From assembly GCF_002159455.1 (NCBI RefSeq), contig NZ_NFIQ01000018.1:1-58689 (forward strand): a stretch of DNA of 58,689 bases. The letters are read 5' to 3'. The position numbers and the translations under genes were made by a program. The notes beneath the pieces are model-generated. The model ran no database searches and had not been told where the DNA came from. It saw only the letters and a program-made list of their open reading frames with translations. This stretch comes from Flavonifractor sp. An306 (GTDB lineage Bacteria > Bacillota > Clostridia > Oscillospirales > Oscillospiraceae). This document shows positions 34,685 to 43,401 of the stretch, piece by piece (the first letter of the stretch is position 1; every line of letters begins with the position of its first letter).

Positions 34685-35233
34685 ATGTCTCGAATCGGAA
34701 GAATGCCGATCTCCATCCCCGCCGGTGTGGACGTGAAGATCGAAGCCGGTAACCTGGTTACCGTGAAGGGGCCCAAGGGCACTCTGACCCAGCAGCTCCA
34801 CCCCAACATGACCATTACCCAGGAGGGCGACGTGATCCACGTGACCCGCCCCAATGACGAGAAGGAAAACCGCAGCCTCCACGGCCTGACCCGCAGCCTG
34901 CTGCACAACATGGTGGTGGGCGTCACCGAGGGCTTCAAGAAGGAGCTGGACGTGAACGGCGTCGGCTACCGTGTGGCCAAGGAGGGCAACAAGCTGGTCA
35001 TGAACCTGGGCTTCTCCCATCAGGTATTCATGGAGGAGATCGAGGGCATCAGCATCGAGGTCCCCAGCGCCAACAAGATCGTCATCAGCGGCACCGACAA
35101 GCAGAAGGTTGGCCAGTTTGCCGCCGAAGTGCGTGAGAAGCGTCCCCCCGAGCCTTACAAGGGCAAGGGCATCAAATACACTGACGAGGTCATCCGCCGC
35201 AAGGAAGGCAAGACCGGCGTCAAGAAGAAATAA
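34685..35233 (+). CDS. rplF: Ribosomal protein L6
   Basis: Two tandem L6 folds near the factor-binding site. 182 residues; [27 protein letters not shown] and the C-terminal [25 protein letters not shown]. Confidence 0.98.
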   Translation: MSRIGRMPISIPAGVDVKIEAGNLVTVKGPKGTLTQQLHPNMTITQEGDVIHVTRPNDEKENRSLHGLTRSLLHNMVVGVTEGFKKELDVNGVGYRVAKEGNKLVMNLGFSHQVFMEEIEGISIEVPSANKIVISGTDKQKVGQFAAEVREKRPPEPYKGKGIKYTDEVIRRKEGKTGVKKK

Positions 35234-35247
35234 GGAGGTGTGCCACA

Positions 35248-35607
35248 ATGATCAACAGACCCGATACCAACGCTCAGCGGCTGAAGCGGCATAAGAGAGT
35301 GCGCGGCAAGATTTCCGGCACGCCCGAGCGTCCCCGTCTGAACGTGTTCCGCAGCAACACCAACATCTATGCCCAGATCATCGACGATGTGACCGGCAAG
35401 ACTCTGGTGGCTGCTTCTTCCCTGGAGAAGGGCTTTGAGGGCAAGGGCTCCGACTGCGAGGCCGCCAAGAAGGTGGGCCAGGCTGTCGCCGAGCGTGCCA
35501 AGGCCGCCGGCATCGAGACCGTCGTGTTTGACCGCGGCGGCTACGTGTACCACGGCCGCGTGCAGGCCCTGGCCGAAGGCGCCCGTGAGGGCGGCCTGCA
35601 GTTCTAA
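35248..35607 (+). CDS. rplR: Ribosomal protein L18
   Basis: 5S rRNA partner. 119 residues; [38 protein letters not shown] and [24 protein letters not shown]. Confidence 0.98.
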   Translation: MINRPDTNAQRLKRHKRVRGKISGTPERPRLNVFRSNTNIYAQIIDDVTGKTLVAASSLEKGFEGKGSDCEAAKKVGQAVAERAKAAGIETVVFDRGGYVYHGRVQALAEGAREGGLQF

Positions 35608-35625
35608 GGGAGGAGGAAAAGATAA

Positions 35626-36126
35626 ATGGCTCGTTTTGAAAGAGAACCCAGCGAGTTTACCGAGAAGCTCGTTTCCCTCAACCGCGTGTCCAAGACCGTG
35701 AAGGGCGGCCGCGTCATGAAGTTCGCCGCTCTGATGGTGGTGGGCGACGAGAAGGGCCGCGTGGGCTTCGGCACCGGTAAGGCCGCCGAGGTCCCCGAGG
35801 CCATCCGCAAGGGGATTGAGGACGCCAAGAAGAACCTGGTGACCATCACCCGGTCCGGCACCACCATTCCCCATGAGGTCATCGGCGAGTTCGGCGCCGG
35901 CCGCGTGCTCCTGAAGCCCGCCGCCCCCGGTACCGGCATCATCGCCGGCGGCCCCGTCCGCGCCGTCATGGAGGCCGCCGGCATCCGTGACATCCGCGCC
36001 AAGTGCCTGCGCTCCAACAATCCGCAGAACGTGGTCTCCGCCACCTTCGAGGGCCTGAAGTCCCTCCGTGGCCCCGAGGAGGTCGCCCGCATCCGCGGCA
36101 AGAGCGTGGACGAGATCGTAGGTTAA
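35626..36126 (+). CDS. rpsE: Ribosomal protein S5
   Basis: Fidelity protein of the small subunit. 166 residues; [41 protein letters not shown] and [19 protein letters not shown]. Confidence 0.98.
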   Translation: MARFEREPSEFTEKLVSLNRVSKTVKGGRVMKFAALMVVGDEKGRVGFGTGKAAEVPEAIRKGIEDAKKNLVTITRSGTTIPHEVIGEFGAGRVLLKPAAPGTGIIAGGPVRAVMEAAGIRDIRAKCLRSNNPQNVVSATFEGLKSLRGPEEVARIRGKSVDEIVG

Positions 36127-36141
36127 GGAGGGCCGTGAACC

Positions 36142-36324
36142 ATGGCTAATCTGAACATCAAGCTGGTCAAGAGCCTGAACGGCCGCATTGCCAAGCACAA
36201 GGCCACCGCCGAGGCTCTGGGGCTGCGCCACATCGGCGACACCACCGTACAGCCCGACAACGAGGCCACCCGCGGCAAGATCGCCCACATCGGCTATCTG
36301 CTGCAGGTGACCGAGGAACAGTAA
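36142..36324 (+). CDS. rpmD: Ribosomal protein L30
   Basis: 60-residue large-subunit protein; [21 protein letters not shown] and [20 protein letters not shown]. 15 bases after rpsE. Confidence 0.98.
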   Translation: MANLNIKLVKSLNGRIAKHKATAEALGLRHIGDTTVQPDNEATRGKIAHIGYLLQVTEEQ

Positions 36325-36337
36325 GGAGGTGCGCGAA

Positions 36338-36778
36338 ATGAATCTGCATGATCTTTCCCCCGCCGCCGGTTCCAACCCCAAGGCTTACCGCAAGGGCCGG
36401 GGCAACGGTTCCGGCAACGGCAAGACCGCCGGCCGCGGCCAGAAGGGCCAGTGGGCCCGCTCCGGCGGCGGCGTGCGCGTGGGCTTTGAGGGCGGCCAGA
36501 TGCCTCTGACCCGCCGCATCCCCAAGCGCGGCTTCAACAACATCTTTGCCAAGCCCCTGGAGGCCATCAACGTCTCCGCCCTGGAGAAGTTCGAGGACGG
36601 CGCCGTGGTCAACGTGTGCGACCTGCTGGAGAAGGGCATCCTCTCCAAGTGCGAGTATGGCTACAAGGTGCTGGGCAACGGCACCCTGACCAAGAAGCTG
36701 ACGGTCCGTGCTTCCGCTTTCTCCGCCTCCGCCAAGGAGAAGATCGTGGCGGCTGGCGGAAAGTACGAGGTGGTATAA
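36338..36778 (+). CDS. rplO: Ribosomal protein L15
   Basis: Late-assembly large-subunit protein. ATG 36338 is set by AAGGAGGT (36323-36330); an in-frame GTG at 36329 overlaps that site and is rejected. 146 residues; [36 protein letters not shown] and [18 protein letters not shown]. Abuts secY with no gap. Confidence 0.97.
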   Translation: MNLHDLSPAAGSNPKAYRKGRGNGSGNGKTAGRGQKGQWARSGGGVRVGFEGGQMPLTRRIPKRGFNNIFAKPLEAINVSALEKFEDGAVVNVCDLLEKGILSKCEYGYKVLGNGTLTKKLTVRASAFSASAKEKIVAAGGKYEVV

Positions 36779-38104
36779 GTGATCGAGACCATCCGTAACG
36801 CGTGGAAGATTCCCGAGCTGCGCAAGAAGATCCTCTTCACTGTGTTCGCTCTGCTCATCTTCCGGCTGGGCTCCGTGGTTCCTGTGCCCTTTATCAACAG
36901 CGACCTGCTGAGCAATACCCTGAACAGCATGGGAGGCATCTTCTCCCTGCTGGGCACCATGAACGGCACCGCCTTCTCCATGGCGGCCGTCTTTGCCCTG
37001 GGCGTACAGCCGTATATCAACAGCTCCATCATCATCCAGCTGCTCACCGTTGCCATCCCCGCTCTGGAGCGTCTCCAGCGGGACGGCGGCGAGGAGGGCC
37101 GGAAGAAGATTGCGGCCATCACCCGTTACGTCACCGTGGCCATCGCCCTGTTCCAGGGCTTCGGCTACTACACCCTGATCCGCACCACCAACGACGGCGC
37201 CCTGCTGGATACCGCCGGCCTGCCCGGCTGGTGGGCCGCCATCGTCATCATCCTGTGCTTCACTGCAGGCTCCGCCTTTGTCATGTGGCTGGGTGAGCAG
37301 ATCACCGAGTTCGGCATCGGCAACGGCATCTCCATCATCCTGTTTGCCGGCATTCTGTCCCGGGTGCCCTCCATGGTGGCTACCCTGTACACCGGCATCC
37401 GGAACAACCTGGACGGCGTCACCGATCAGTTCAATCTGCCCTGGTGGGGCGCCATCCTCATCGTCATCGGCATGCTGGCCATCGTGGTGCTCATCGTGTT
37501 CATCCAGAACTCCGAGCGGCGCATCCCGGTGCAGTACGCCAAGCGCGTGGTGGGCCGCAAGATGTATGGCGGCCAGTCCAGCCACATCCCCCTGAAGGTG
37601 AACATGAGCGGCGTTATGCCCATCATCTTCGCCCAGGCTATCGCCTCCCTGCCCTCCACCATCGGCATGTTCTTCGGCAAGAGCACCGAGAGCGAGGGGG
37701 CCTGGGGCACTTTCCTCACCATCTTCGACACCACCAGCGTGGTGTATATCGTGATCTATTTCCTGCTCATCGTGGGCTTCAGCTATTTCTACTCCACCAT
37801 GCAGTTCAACCCCGTGGAGGTGGCCAACAACCTGAAGAAGAACGGCGGTTTCATTCCCGGCTTCCGTCCCGGCAAGCCCACCGCCGACTTCATCCACAAG
37901 GTGCTGGGTAAGATCACCATGTTCGGCGCCCTGTATCTGGCCATCATCGCCATCGCGCCCATCATCACCGGCGCGGTCATCGGCCAGAGCAGCCTGGCCA
38001 TCGGCGGCACCTCCATCATCATCGTGGTGGGCGTGGCCCTGGAGACCACCAAGGCGTTGGAGGCTCAGATGCTCATGCGGCATTACAAGGGCTTCCTGGA
38101 GTAA
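36779..38104 (+). CDS. secY: Protein translocase subunit SecY
   Basis: Channel of the Sec translocon, ten membrane helices. 441 residues; RKKILFTVFALLIFRLGSVVPVPFI, the plug region near MGGIFSLLGTMNGTAFSMAAVFALGVQPYI, GNGISIILFAGI, and the cytoplasmic loop ERRIPVQYAKRVVGRKMYGGQSSHIPLKVN. GTG start immediately after the rplO stop, without its own spacer, so translation is probably coupled. Confidence 0.98.
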   Translation: MIETIRNAWKIPELRKKILFTVFALLIFRLGSVVPVPFINSDLLSNTLNSMGGIFSLLGTMNGTAFSMAAVFALGVQPYINSSIIIQLLTVAIPALERLQRDGGEEGRKKIAAITRYVTVAIALFQGFGYYTLIRTTNDGALLDTAGLPGWWAAIVIILCFTAGSAFVMWLGEQITEFGIGNGISIILFAGILSRVPSMVATLYTGIRNNLDGVTDQFNLPWWGAILIVIGMLAIVVLIVFIQNSERRIPVQYAKRVVGRKMYGGQSSHIPLKVNMSGVMPIIFAQAIASLPSTIGMFFGKSTESEGAWGTFLTIFDTTSVVYIVIYFLLIVGFSYFYSTMQFNPVEVANNLKKNGGFIPGFRPGKPTADFIHKVLGKITMFGALYLAIIAIAPIITGAVIGQSSLAIGGTSIIIVVGVALETTKALEAQMLMRHYKGFLE

Positions 38105-38118
38105 GAGGGGACGTTATC

Positions 38119-38751
38119 ATGAAAATCATCCTGTTAGGCGCCCCGGGAGCCGGTAAGGGGACGCAGGCGGAGCTCATCAGCAAGAAGCTGGGGATCCCCA
38201 CCATCTCCACCGGCAACATTCTCCGAGCGGCCGTGAAGGAGGGCACTCCCATCGGCCTGGAAGCAAAGAGCTATATGGACGCGGGCAAGCTGGTTCCCGA
38301 TGAGGTCATCATCGGCATCATTGAGGAGCGGCTGGCGCAGAGTGACTGCGCAAACGGCTTTATTCTGGACGGGGTGCCCCGCACCATCGCCCAGGCCGAG
38401 GCCCTGGAGCGGCACGGCATCCGCTTTGACGCGGTGCTCTCTCTGGAGATCGCCGACAGCGTCATCGAGGAGCGGATGACCGGACGCCGGACCTGCCATG
38501 CCTGCGGCGCCTCCTATCATGTCAAGGCGGCCCCCCCCAAGCAGGAGGGGATCTGCGACAAGTGCGGCGGCGAACTGGAGCAGCGAAAGGATGACCGGCC
38601 GGAGACCGTCAAGCACCGGCTGGAGGTCTACCACAATGAGACCGAGCCCCTCAAGGGGTTCTACGAGGCCAAGGGCGTGCTCAAGAGCGTGCCTGATTTT
38701 GGCGGCATTGAGGAGACCAATGAGAAGATCATGGAATTATTGGGGAAGTGA
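38119..38751 (+). CDS. adk: Adenylate kinase, zinc-LID type
   Basis: Equilibrates ATP, ADP and AMP. P-loop GAPGAGKGTQAELI, AMP-site ISTGNILRAA, DGVPRTIAQAEAL (Gly-Phe-Pro-Arg is usual here; Val replaces Phe), and a LID with paired Cys (TCHACGASYH, CDKCGGEL) that would bind zinc. 210 residues. Usual position after secY. Confidence 0.97.
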   Translation: MKIILLGAPGAGKGTQAELISKKLGIPTISTGNILRAAVKEGTPIGLEAKSYMDAGKLVPDEVIIGIIEERLAQSDCANGFILDGVPRTIAQAEALERHGIRFDAVLSLEIADSVIEERMTGRRTCHACGASYHVKAAPPKQEGICDKCGGELEQRKDDRPETVKHRLEVYHNETEPLKGFYEAKGVLKSVPDFGGIEETNEKIMELLGK

Positions 38752-38757
38752 ACTGAG

Positions 38758-39516
38758 ATGGAAATGATCTCACTCAAATCCCCCCGGGAGATCGAGCATA
38801 TGCGCCGGGCCGGGCGGCTGACCGCCCAGGCCCGGGCGCTGGCCGGCTCCATGGTGCGGCCCGGCGTCACCACCCACGAGATTGACGCGGCGGTGCGCAA
38901 GTTTATCGAGAGCCACGGAGCGAAGCCCTCTTTCCTGGGGTACGGCGGTTTTTCCGGTTCCGCCTGTATCTCCATCAACGAGCAGGTGATCCACGGCATT
39001 CCCGGCCCCCGGAAGCTGCAGGAGGGCGACATCGTCAGCATTGACGTGGGCGCCTATCTGGAGGGCTTCCACGGGGACTGCGCCGCTACCTTCCCCTGCG
39101 GGGAGGTCAGCGAGGAGGCCATGCGCCTCATCCGGGTCACCGAGCAGAGCTTCTGGGAGGGTATCAAATTCGCCCACTCGGGCAGCCGGGTGTACGACAT
39201 CTCCCACGCGGTCCAGCAGTATGTGGAGAGCAACGGCTACTCCGTGGTGCGGGACTTTGTGGGCCACGGCGTGGGCGCCAAGCTCCACGAGGCGCCGGAG
39301 GTGCCCAACTTCGGGCCCGCCGGACACGGTCCCCGGCTCCAGCCGGGCATGACCATCGCGGTGGAGCCTATGGTGTGCGCTGGCGACTGGCGGGTGAAGG
39401 TGCTCAAGGACGGCTGGACCACCGTGTCCGCCGACGGCAGCCTCACCGCCCACTATGAAAATACCATCCTCATCACCGACGGGGAGCCGGAAGTGCTCAC
39501 CACAGTGGAGGGGTAA
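38758..39516 (+). CDS. map: Methionine aminopeptidase, type I
   Basis: Removes the initiator Met from nascent proteins. Five metal ligands are recognisable: Asp in IVSIDVGAYLEGFHGDCAATF (two), His in GHGVGAKLHEAPEVPNFG, Glu in IAVEPMV and Glu in AHYENTILI. 252 residues, standard length. Confidence 0.97.
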   Translation: MEMISLKSPREIEHMRRAGRLTAQARALAGSMVRPGVTTHEIDAAVRKFIESHGAKPSFLGYGGFSGSACISINEQVIHGIPGPRKLQEGDIVSIDVGAYLEGFHGDCAATFPCGEVSEEAMRLIRVTEQSFWEGIKFAHSGSRVYDISHAVQQYVESNGYSVVRDFVGHGVGAKLHEAPEVPNFGPAGHGPRLQPGMTIAVEPMVCAGDWRVKVLKDGWTTVSADGSLTAHYENTILITDGEPEVLTTVEG

Positions 39517-39518
39517 GG

Positions 39519-39797
39519 ATGGAGCTGGAACGACCTGGAATCGTCCGCTCCCTGGCGGGACACGACAGGGGCGGGTTGTTCTGCGTACTGGGCGCCGACG
39601 GCCCCTATCTGCTGCTGTGCGACGGCAAGCGGCGGAAGGTGGAGTCCCCCAAGCGGAAGAAGGCCGTCCATACGGCTGACGCCGGTGGGTTTCAGCACCC
39701 CGTTCTGGAGAAGCTCCGGGCGGGGCACCCAACCACCAACCGAGAGGTACGGAGGGCGCTGGCCGCTTTCCGAGCTGAGGAATCAAGGAGGGTATGA
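39519..39797 (+). CDS. KOW-domain RNA-binding protein (L14e-like)
   Basis: 92 residues, with a KOW-type start ([19 protein letters not shown]) and a basic segment ([17 protein letters not shown]). This family commonly sits between map and infA in Gram-positive operons and is thought to bind RNA or the ribosome. Its exact role is unknown. Two bases after map; it ends 4 bases before the infA start. Confidence 0.88.
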   Translation: MELERPGIVRSLAGHDRGGLFCVLGADGPYLLLCDGKRRKVESPKRKKAVHTADAGGFQHPVLEKLRAGHPTTNREVRRALAAFRAEESRRV

Positions 39798-39801
39798 CGC
39801 T

Positions 39802-40020
39802 TTGGCAAAGGACGATATGATCGAAGTGGAGGGCGTCGTGACCGAGTCCCTTCCCAACACCACTTTTAAAGTGGACATCGGAAACGGCCATATCATTCTG
39901 GCGCACATCTCCGGCAAGCTGCGGATGAACTTCATCCGGATCCTGCCGGGCGACAAGGTAACCGTACAGATGTCCCCCTACGACGTAACGAGAGGACGGA
40001 TCACCTGGCGATCCAAGTGA
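39802..40020 (+). CDS. infA: Translation initiation factor IF-1
   Basis: OB-fold factor that blocks the A site during initiation. The TTG at 39802, 9 bases after AAGGAGGG (39785-39792), yields a full 72-residue protein starting [19 protein letters not shown] and ending [15 protein letters not shown]. The first ATG in frame (39817) would cut off the conserved MAKDD, so TTG is the start. Confidence 0.95.
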   Translation: MAKDDMIEVEGVVTESLPNTTFKVDIGNGHIILAHISGKLRMNFIRILPGDKVTVQMSPYDVTRGRITWRSK

Positions 40021-40040
40021 TCCGCCGATCCTATCAATGA

Positions 40041-40079
40041 CCGGCGCGGGCCAGCGGGGCCTTGCCTCCGCCGCGCCGG
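40041..40079 (+). other. Hairpin between infA and rpmJ
   Basis: CCGGCGCGG/CCGCGCCGG (40041-40049 with 40071-40079), 21-base loop, no T-run. Likely an RNA stability or processing structure rather than a terminator. Confidence 0.5.
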
Positions 40080-40107
40080 GGCCATCAGGCTCAAGGAGGT
40101 TAATGAC

Positions 40108-40221
40108 ATGAAAGTTAGACCGTCCGTGAAGCCCATGTGCGAGAAGTGCAAGATCATCAAGCGCAAGGGCAAGGTCATGGTTATTTGTGAAAACCCCAAG
40201 CATAAGCAGAGACAAGGTTAA
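40108..40221 (+). CDS. rpmJ: Ribosomal protein L36
   Basis: 37-residue zinc protein of the large subunit, [20 protein letters not shown], with ligands C11, C14, C27 and H32. AAGGAGGT (40093-40100) precedes it; 19 bases before rpsM. Confidence 0.98.
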   Translation: MKVRPSVKPMCEKCKIIKRKGKVMVICENPKHKQRQG

Positions 40222-40240
40222 CAGGAGGTGCTGAAACAGT

Positions 40241-40609
40241 ATGGCACGTATTGCTGGCATTGATTTGCCCAAGGATAAGCGGGTCGAGATCGGCCTGACC
40301 TATATTTACGGCATCGGGCGCACCAGCGCCAATAAGATCCTGGCTGAGGCCGGTATCAACCCCGACACCCGCGTGAAGGATCTGACCGAGGCCGATGAGG
40401 CCAAGCTGCGCGAGATCATCAGCCACAGCTACACTGTGGAAGGCGACCTCCGCCGCGATGTGGCGATGGACATCAAGCGTCTGACCGAGATCGGCTGCTA
40501 CCGGGGCATCCGGCACCGCAAGGGCCTGCCCGTCCGCGGCCAGCGTTCCAAGACCAACGCGCGTACCCGCAAGGGTCCCAAGCGCACCGTCGCCAACAAG
40601 AAGAAGTAA
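40241..40609 (+). CDS. rpsM: Ribosomal protein S13
   Basis: Head protein contacting the P-site tRNA. 122 residues; [37 protein letters not shown] and [21 protein letters not shown]. Confidence 0.98.
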   Translation: MARIAGIDLPKDKRVEIGLTYIYGIGRTSANKILAEAGINPDTRVKDLTEADEAKLREIISHSYTVEGDLRRDVAMDIKRLTEIGCYRGIRHRKGLPVRGQRSKTNARTRKGPKRTVANKKK

Positions 40610-40624
40610 GGGAGGGAGAAACAC

Positions 40625-41026
40625 ATGGCTACCGCTACCAAGGGTAAGAAGGTTATCCGTAAGCGCCGTGAGCGCAAGAACGTTGAGAAGGGCCAGGTGC
40701 ATATCCGTTCCTCCTTCAACAACACCATGGTCACCGTGACCGATATGGGCGGCAACGCCCTGTCCTGGGCTTCCTCCGGCGGCCTGGGCTTCCGCGGGTC
40801 CCGTAAGTCTACCCCCTTCGCCGCTCAGACCGCTGCCGAGACTGCCGCCAAGGCTGCCATGGAGCACGGCCTGAAGACCGTGGAGGTGTACGTGAAGGGT
40901 CCCGGCGCCGGCCGTGAGGCCGCCATCCGCGCCCTGCAGGCCGTGGGCCTGGAGGTCACCCTGATCAAGGACGTGACCCCCATCCCCCACAACGGCTGCC
41001 GTCCGCCGAAGCGCCGCCGCGTGTAA
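40625..41026 (+). CDS. rpsK: Ribosomal protein S11
   Basis: Platform protein near the E site. 133 residues; [21 protein letters not shown] and [18 protein letters not shown] at the C terminus. Confidence 0.98.
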   Translation: MATATKGKKVIRKRRERKNVEKGQVHIRSSFNNTMVTVTDMGGNALSWASSGGLGFRGSRKSTPFAAQTAAETAAKAAMEHGLKTVEVYVKGPGAGREAAIRALQAVGLEVTLIKDVTPIPHNGCRPPKRRRV

Positions 41027-41044
41027 GAGAAGGAGGAAGAACAA

Positions 41045-41656
41045 ATGGCAAAGAACATGCAGCCTATTGTCAAGCGCTGCCGCGCGCTGGGCATTTCTCC
41101 CGCCGCTATGGGTTACGCTGGAAAGAGCAAGCAGGAGTCCAACCGCAATCCCGGCGGCCAGATGAGAAAGAAGAAGAGCGAGTACGCCCTGCAGCTCACC
41201 GAGAAGCAGAAGGTCAAGTTTGTCTACGGCGTCATGGAGAAGCAGTTCCGGATGTACTACGAGAAGGCCGCCCGGATGCCCGGCAAGACCGGCGACAACC
41301 TGCTGAGCCTGGTGGAGCGCCGTCTGGACAACGTGATTTACCGCCTGGGCTTCGCCGCTACCCGGCGTGAGGCCCGTCAGCTGGTGAGCCACGGCCACTT
41401 CACCGTCAACGGCCAGCGGGTGGACATCCCCTCCTTCCTGGTGAAGGCGGGCGACGTCATCGAGGTCCGTGAGGCCAGCCGCTCCTCCGTGAAGTTCAAG
41501 AAGCTGGTGGGCGAGGACGCCCCCACCGTGCTGCTGCCCCAGTGGCTGGAGCGGGAGAAGAACTCCCTGAAGGGTACCGTCACCAAGCTGCCCGTCCGCG
41601 AGGACGTGGATCTGCCGGTGGAGGAGCACCTGATCGTCGAGCTGTACTCCAAGTAA
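41045..41656 (+). CDS. rpsD: Ribosomal protein S4
   Basis: Assembly initiator with an S4 domain. 203 residues; [47 protein letters not shown], and S4 motif [32 protein letters not shown]. It lies in the alpha operon, as in Clostridia. A GGCTGCGGGC/GCCCGCAGCC hairpin (41694-41717) follows before rpoA without a T-run. Confidence 0.98.
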   Translation: MAKNMQPIVKRCRALGISPAAMGYAGKSKQESNRNPGGQMRKKKSEYALQLTEKQKVKFVYGVMEKQFRMYYEKAARMPGKTGDNLLSLVERRLDNVIYRLGFAATRREARQLVSHGHFTVNGQRVDIPSFLVKAGDVIEVREASRSSVKFKKLVGEDAPTVLLPQWLEREKNSLKGTVTKLPVREDVDLPVEEHLIVELYSK

Positions 41657-41693
41657 GAAAGATTGTACCCTCGATTATTGGTGAGCTGTATAT

Positions 41694-41717
41694 GGCTGCG
41701 GGCTTTGGCCCGCAGCC
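41694..41717 (+). other. Hairpin in the rpsD-rpoA gap
   Basis: Perfect 10-bp stem with a TTTG loop, no T-run, 19 bases before the rpoA start. It could act on RNA processing or rpoA translation. Confidence 0.55.
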
Positions 41718-41736
41718 GCGAAAAGGAGGGTAACAC

Positions 41737-42684
41737 ATGGTAGAAATCGAGAAGCCCCGCATCGAATGTGTGGAGAACCCCGGCGACGGTTCTTATGGCA
41801 AGTATGTGGTGGAGCCTCTGGAGCGGGGCTACGGCACCACTCTGGGCAACTCCCTGCGCCGCATCCTGCTCTCGTCCCTGCCCGGCACGGCGGTTACCTC
41901 CATCAAAATCGCCGGTGTGCAGCACGAGTTCTCCACCATCCCCGGCGTGAAGGAGGACGTGACGGAGATCGTCCTGAACGTCAAGAGCATCATTGCCAAG
42001 CTTCACTCCGAGGGCGTAAAGACGGTTTATATCGAGGCCAGCGGCGAGTGCGAGGTGACGGCCGGCGACATCAAGGCCGACGGCGAGGTTGAGGTGCTCA
42101 ACCCCGACCTGCACATCGCCACCCTGGGCCCCGACGCCAGCCTGAACATGGAGCTGACCCTGTCCCACGGCCGGGGCTACGTCCCCGCCGACCGGAACAA
42201 GCCGGCCCAGACCATCATCGGGCTCATCCCGGTGGATTCCATCTATACGCCGGTGCGGAAGGTCAACTACACGGTGGAGAACACCCGTGTGGGCGACCTG
42301 ACCGACTTCGACAAGCTGACCCTGGAGGTGTGGACCAACGGTACCATCACCGCCCGGGACGCGGTCAGCCTGGGCGCCCGGATCCTGTGCGACCACTTCG
42401 TGCTCTTCACCGATCTGTCTGAGACCATGGGCTCCAAGTCCACGGTGGTGGAGAAGGCGGAGGCCCAGCGGGACAAGGTGCTGGAGCTGACCATCGAGGA
42501 GCTGGACCTGTCGGTCCGTTCCTTCAACTGCCTCAAGCGGGCCAACATCAACACGGTGGAGGATCTGATCTCCAAGACCGAGGACGAGATGATGAAGGTG
42601 CGCAACCTGGGCCGCAAGTCCCTGGAAGAGGTCATCAACAAGCTGGCCATGATGGGCCTGCACCTGGCCGACGAGGACAACTGA
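41737..42684 (+). CDS. rpoA: RNA polymerase alpha subunit
   Basis: Assembly and promoter-contact subunit. The N-terminal dimer domain shows [24 protein letters not shown]; the C-terminal domain after a linker shows [42 protein letters not shown], which contacts UP elements and regulators. 315 residues, normal. Confidence 0.98.
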   Translation: MVEIEKPRIECVENPGDGSYGKYVVEPLERGYGTTLGNSLRRILLSSLPGTAVTSIKIAGVQHEFSTIPGVKEDVTEIVLNVKSIIAKLHSEGVKTVYIEASGECEVTAGDIKADGEVEVLNPDLHIATLGPDASLNMELTLSHGRGYVPADRNKPAQTIIGLIPVDSIYTPVRKVNYTVENTRVGDLTDFDKLTLEVWTNGTITARDAVSLGARILCDHFVLFTDLSETMGSKSTVVEKAEAQRDKVLELTIEELDLSVRSFNCLKRANINTVEDLISKTEDEMMKVRNLGRKSLEEVINKLAMMGLHLADEDN

Positions 42685-42817
42685 GGCCAGAGAGGAGCGG
42701 GGGGACCCGGGGGCATGTAACGTCCCCTCCCGGGCCTGAACGCCGTCAGGCGCCCCCCTCCGGGGCGGCAAAAGCCGCCCTCCGGACGAATCTCAACCGC
42801 CATAGGAGTTGGAAACT
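42685..42817 (+). other. Hairpin-rich gap between rpoA and rplQ
   Basis: 133 bases with a GGCGG-CAAAA-CCGCC-type hairpin (about 42765-42780) and other GC-rich stems, without T-runs. No ORF with a binding site is seen. Confidence 0.5.
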
Positions 42818-43159
42818 ATGTCTCATTATCGTAAACTGGGCAAGCCCACCGATCAGCGTATCGCCATGCTGCGCGCCATGACCACCTACCTGCTGGAGAA
42901 CGGCCAGATCAAGACCACCGTCTCCCGTGCCAAGGAAGTGGCTCCCATGGCTGAGAAGATGATCACCCTGGCCAAGAACCCCAGCCTGGCCAACTACCGC
43001 AAGGCCCTGTCCTACCTGACCAAGGAGGACGTGGCCAAGAAGCTGTTTGACGAGATCGGACCCAAGTATGCCGACCGCAACGGCGGCTACACCCGGGTTG
43101 TGAAGATCGGCCCCCGCCGCGGCGACGCCGCCGAGATGGCCATCGTTCAGCTGGTGTAA
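42818..43159 (+). CDS. rplQ: Ribosomal protein L17
   Basis: Large-subunit protein at the tunnel exit side. ATG 42818 lies 9 bases after AGGAG; the in-frame TTG at 42809 overlaps the spacer and is rejected. 113 residues, [20 protein letters not shown] and [26 protein letters not shown]. Last gene of the super-operon. Confidence 0.97.
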   Translation: MSHYRKLGKPTDQRIAMLRAMTTYLLENGQIKTTVSRAKEVAPMAEKMITLAKNPSLANYRKALSYLTKEDVAKKLFDEIGPKYADRNGGYTRVVKIGPRRGDAAEMAIVQLV

Positions 43160-43168
43160 GAACGGAAG

Positions 43169-43199
43169 AAAGCGCTCTGCCTGGGGCAGGGCGCTTTTT
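43169..43199 (+). terminator. Terminator of the ribosomal super-operon
   Basis: Stem of AAAGCGC, a T-G wobble and CTGCC against GGCAG..GCGCTTT (43169-43197), ending in TTTTT. Confidence 0.9.
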
Positions 43200-43207
43200 C
43201 ATTTTGC

Positions 43208-43236
43208 TTGCAATCTCACGCCGGTTATGATATACT
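43208..43236 (+). promoter_or_regulatory. Promoter of the CNNM leader
   Basis: TTGCAA (43208-43213), 17-base spacer, TATACT (43231-43236). Confidence 0.78.
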
Positions 43237-43274
43237 ACGAAACAATCAATCAGTAAAGGAGACGGTGAGCCCTC

Positions 43275-43346
43275 GTGGACGAACCTCCGCCTAGTTGCAA
43301 GTGCAGAAAAAACCGTGGTCAGGACAGCCTTACTCTGCTGGAGTAG
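43275..43346 (+). CDS. Acidic/proline leader ORF upstream of the CNNM transporter (23 residues)
   Basis: GTG 43275 lies 12 bases after AAAGGAGA (43255-43262), with an in-frame stop just upstream. The peptide starts MDEPPPSCKCRKNRG, an Asp-Glu-Pro-Pro-Pro run near the N terminus followed by basic residues and two Cys. Its last codons cover the whole left arm of the following terminator, and its TAG stop (43344-43346) is in the right arm. A ribosome finishing the ORF would therefore block the terminator. Acidic-proline starts such as that of MgtL are known to destabilise ribosomes at low magnesium. Expression is not proven. Confidence 0.55.
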   Translation: MDEPPPSCKCRKNRGQDSLTLLE

Positions 43347-43358
43347 GGGTGTCCTTTT
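43321..43358 (+). terminator. Attenuator before the CNNM gene
   Basis: AGGACA-G-CCTTACTC pairs with GAGTAGG-G/G-TGTCCT (43321-43335 with 43341-43355; one mismatch, one G-U), 5-base loop, TTTT. It sits after the promoter and before the transporter gene. Confidence 0.85.
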
Positions 43359-43401
43359 GCGCGTTTTTCCAAAAATAATAATTGGAGTGGATTGATTTTT
43401 T

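Noticed and set aside
43237-43401. Known metal riboswitch (M-box, yybP-ykoY or NiCo) before the CNNM gene
   Set aside because: Signature bases of those aptamers were not found, and the leader is too short for an M-box. A remote or unlisted aptamer cannot be fully excluded.
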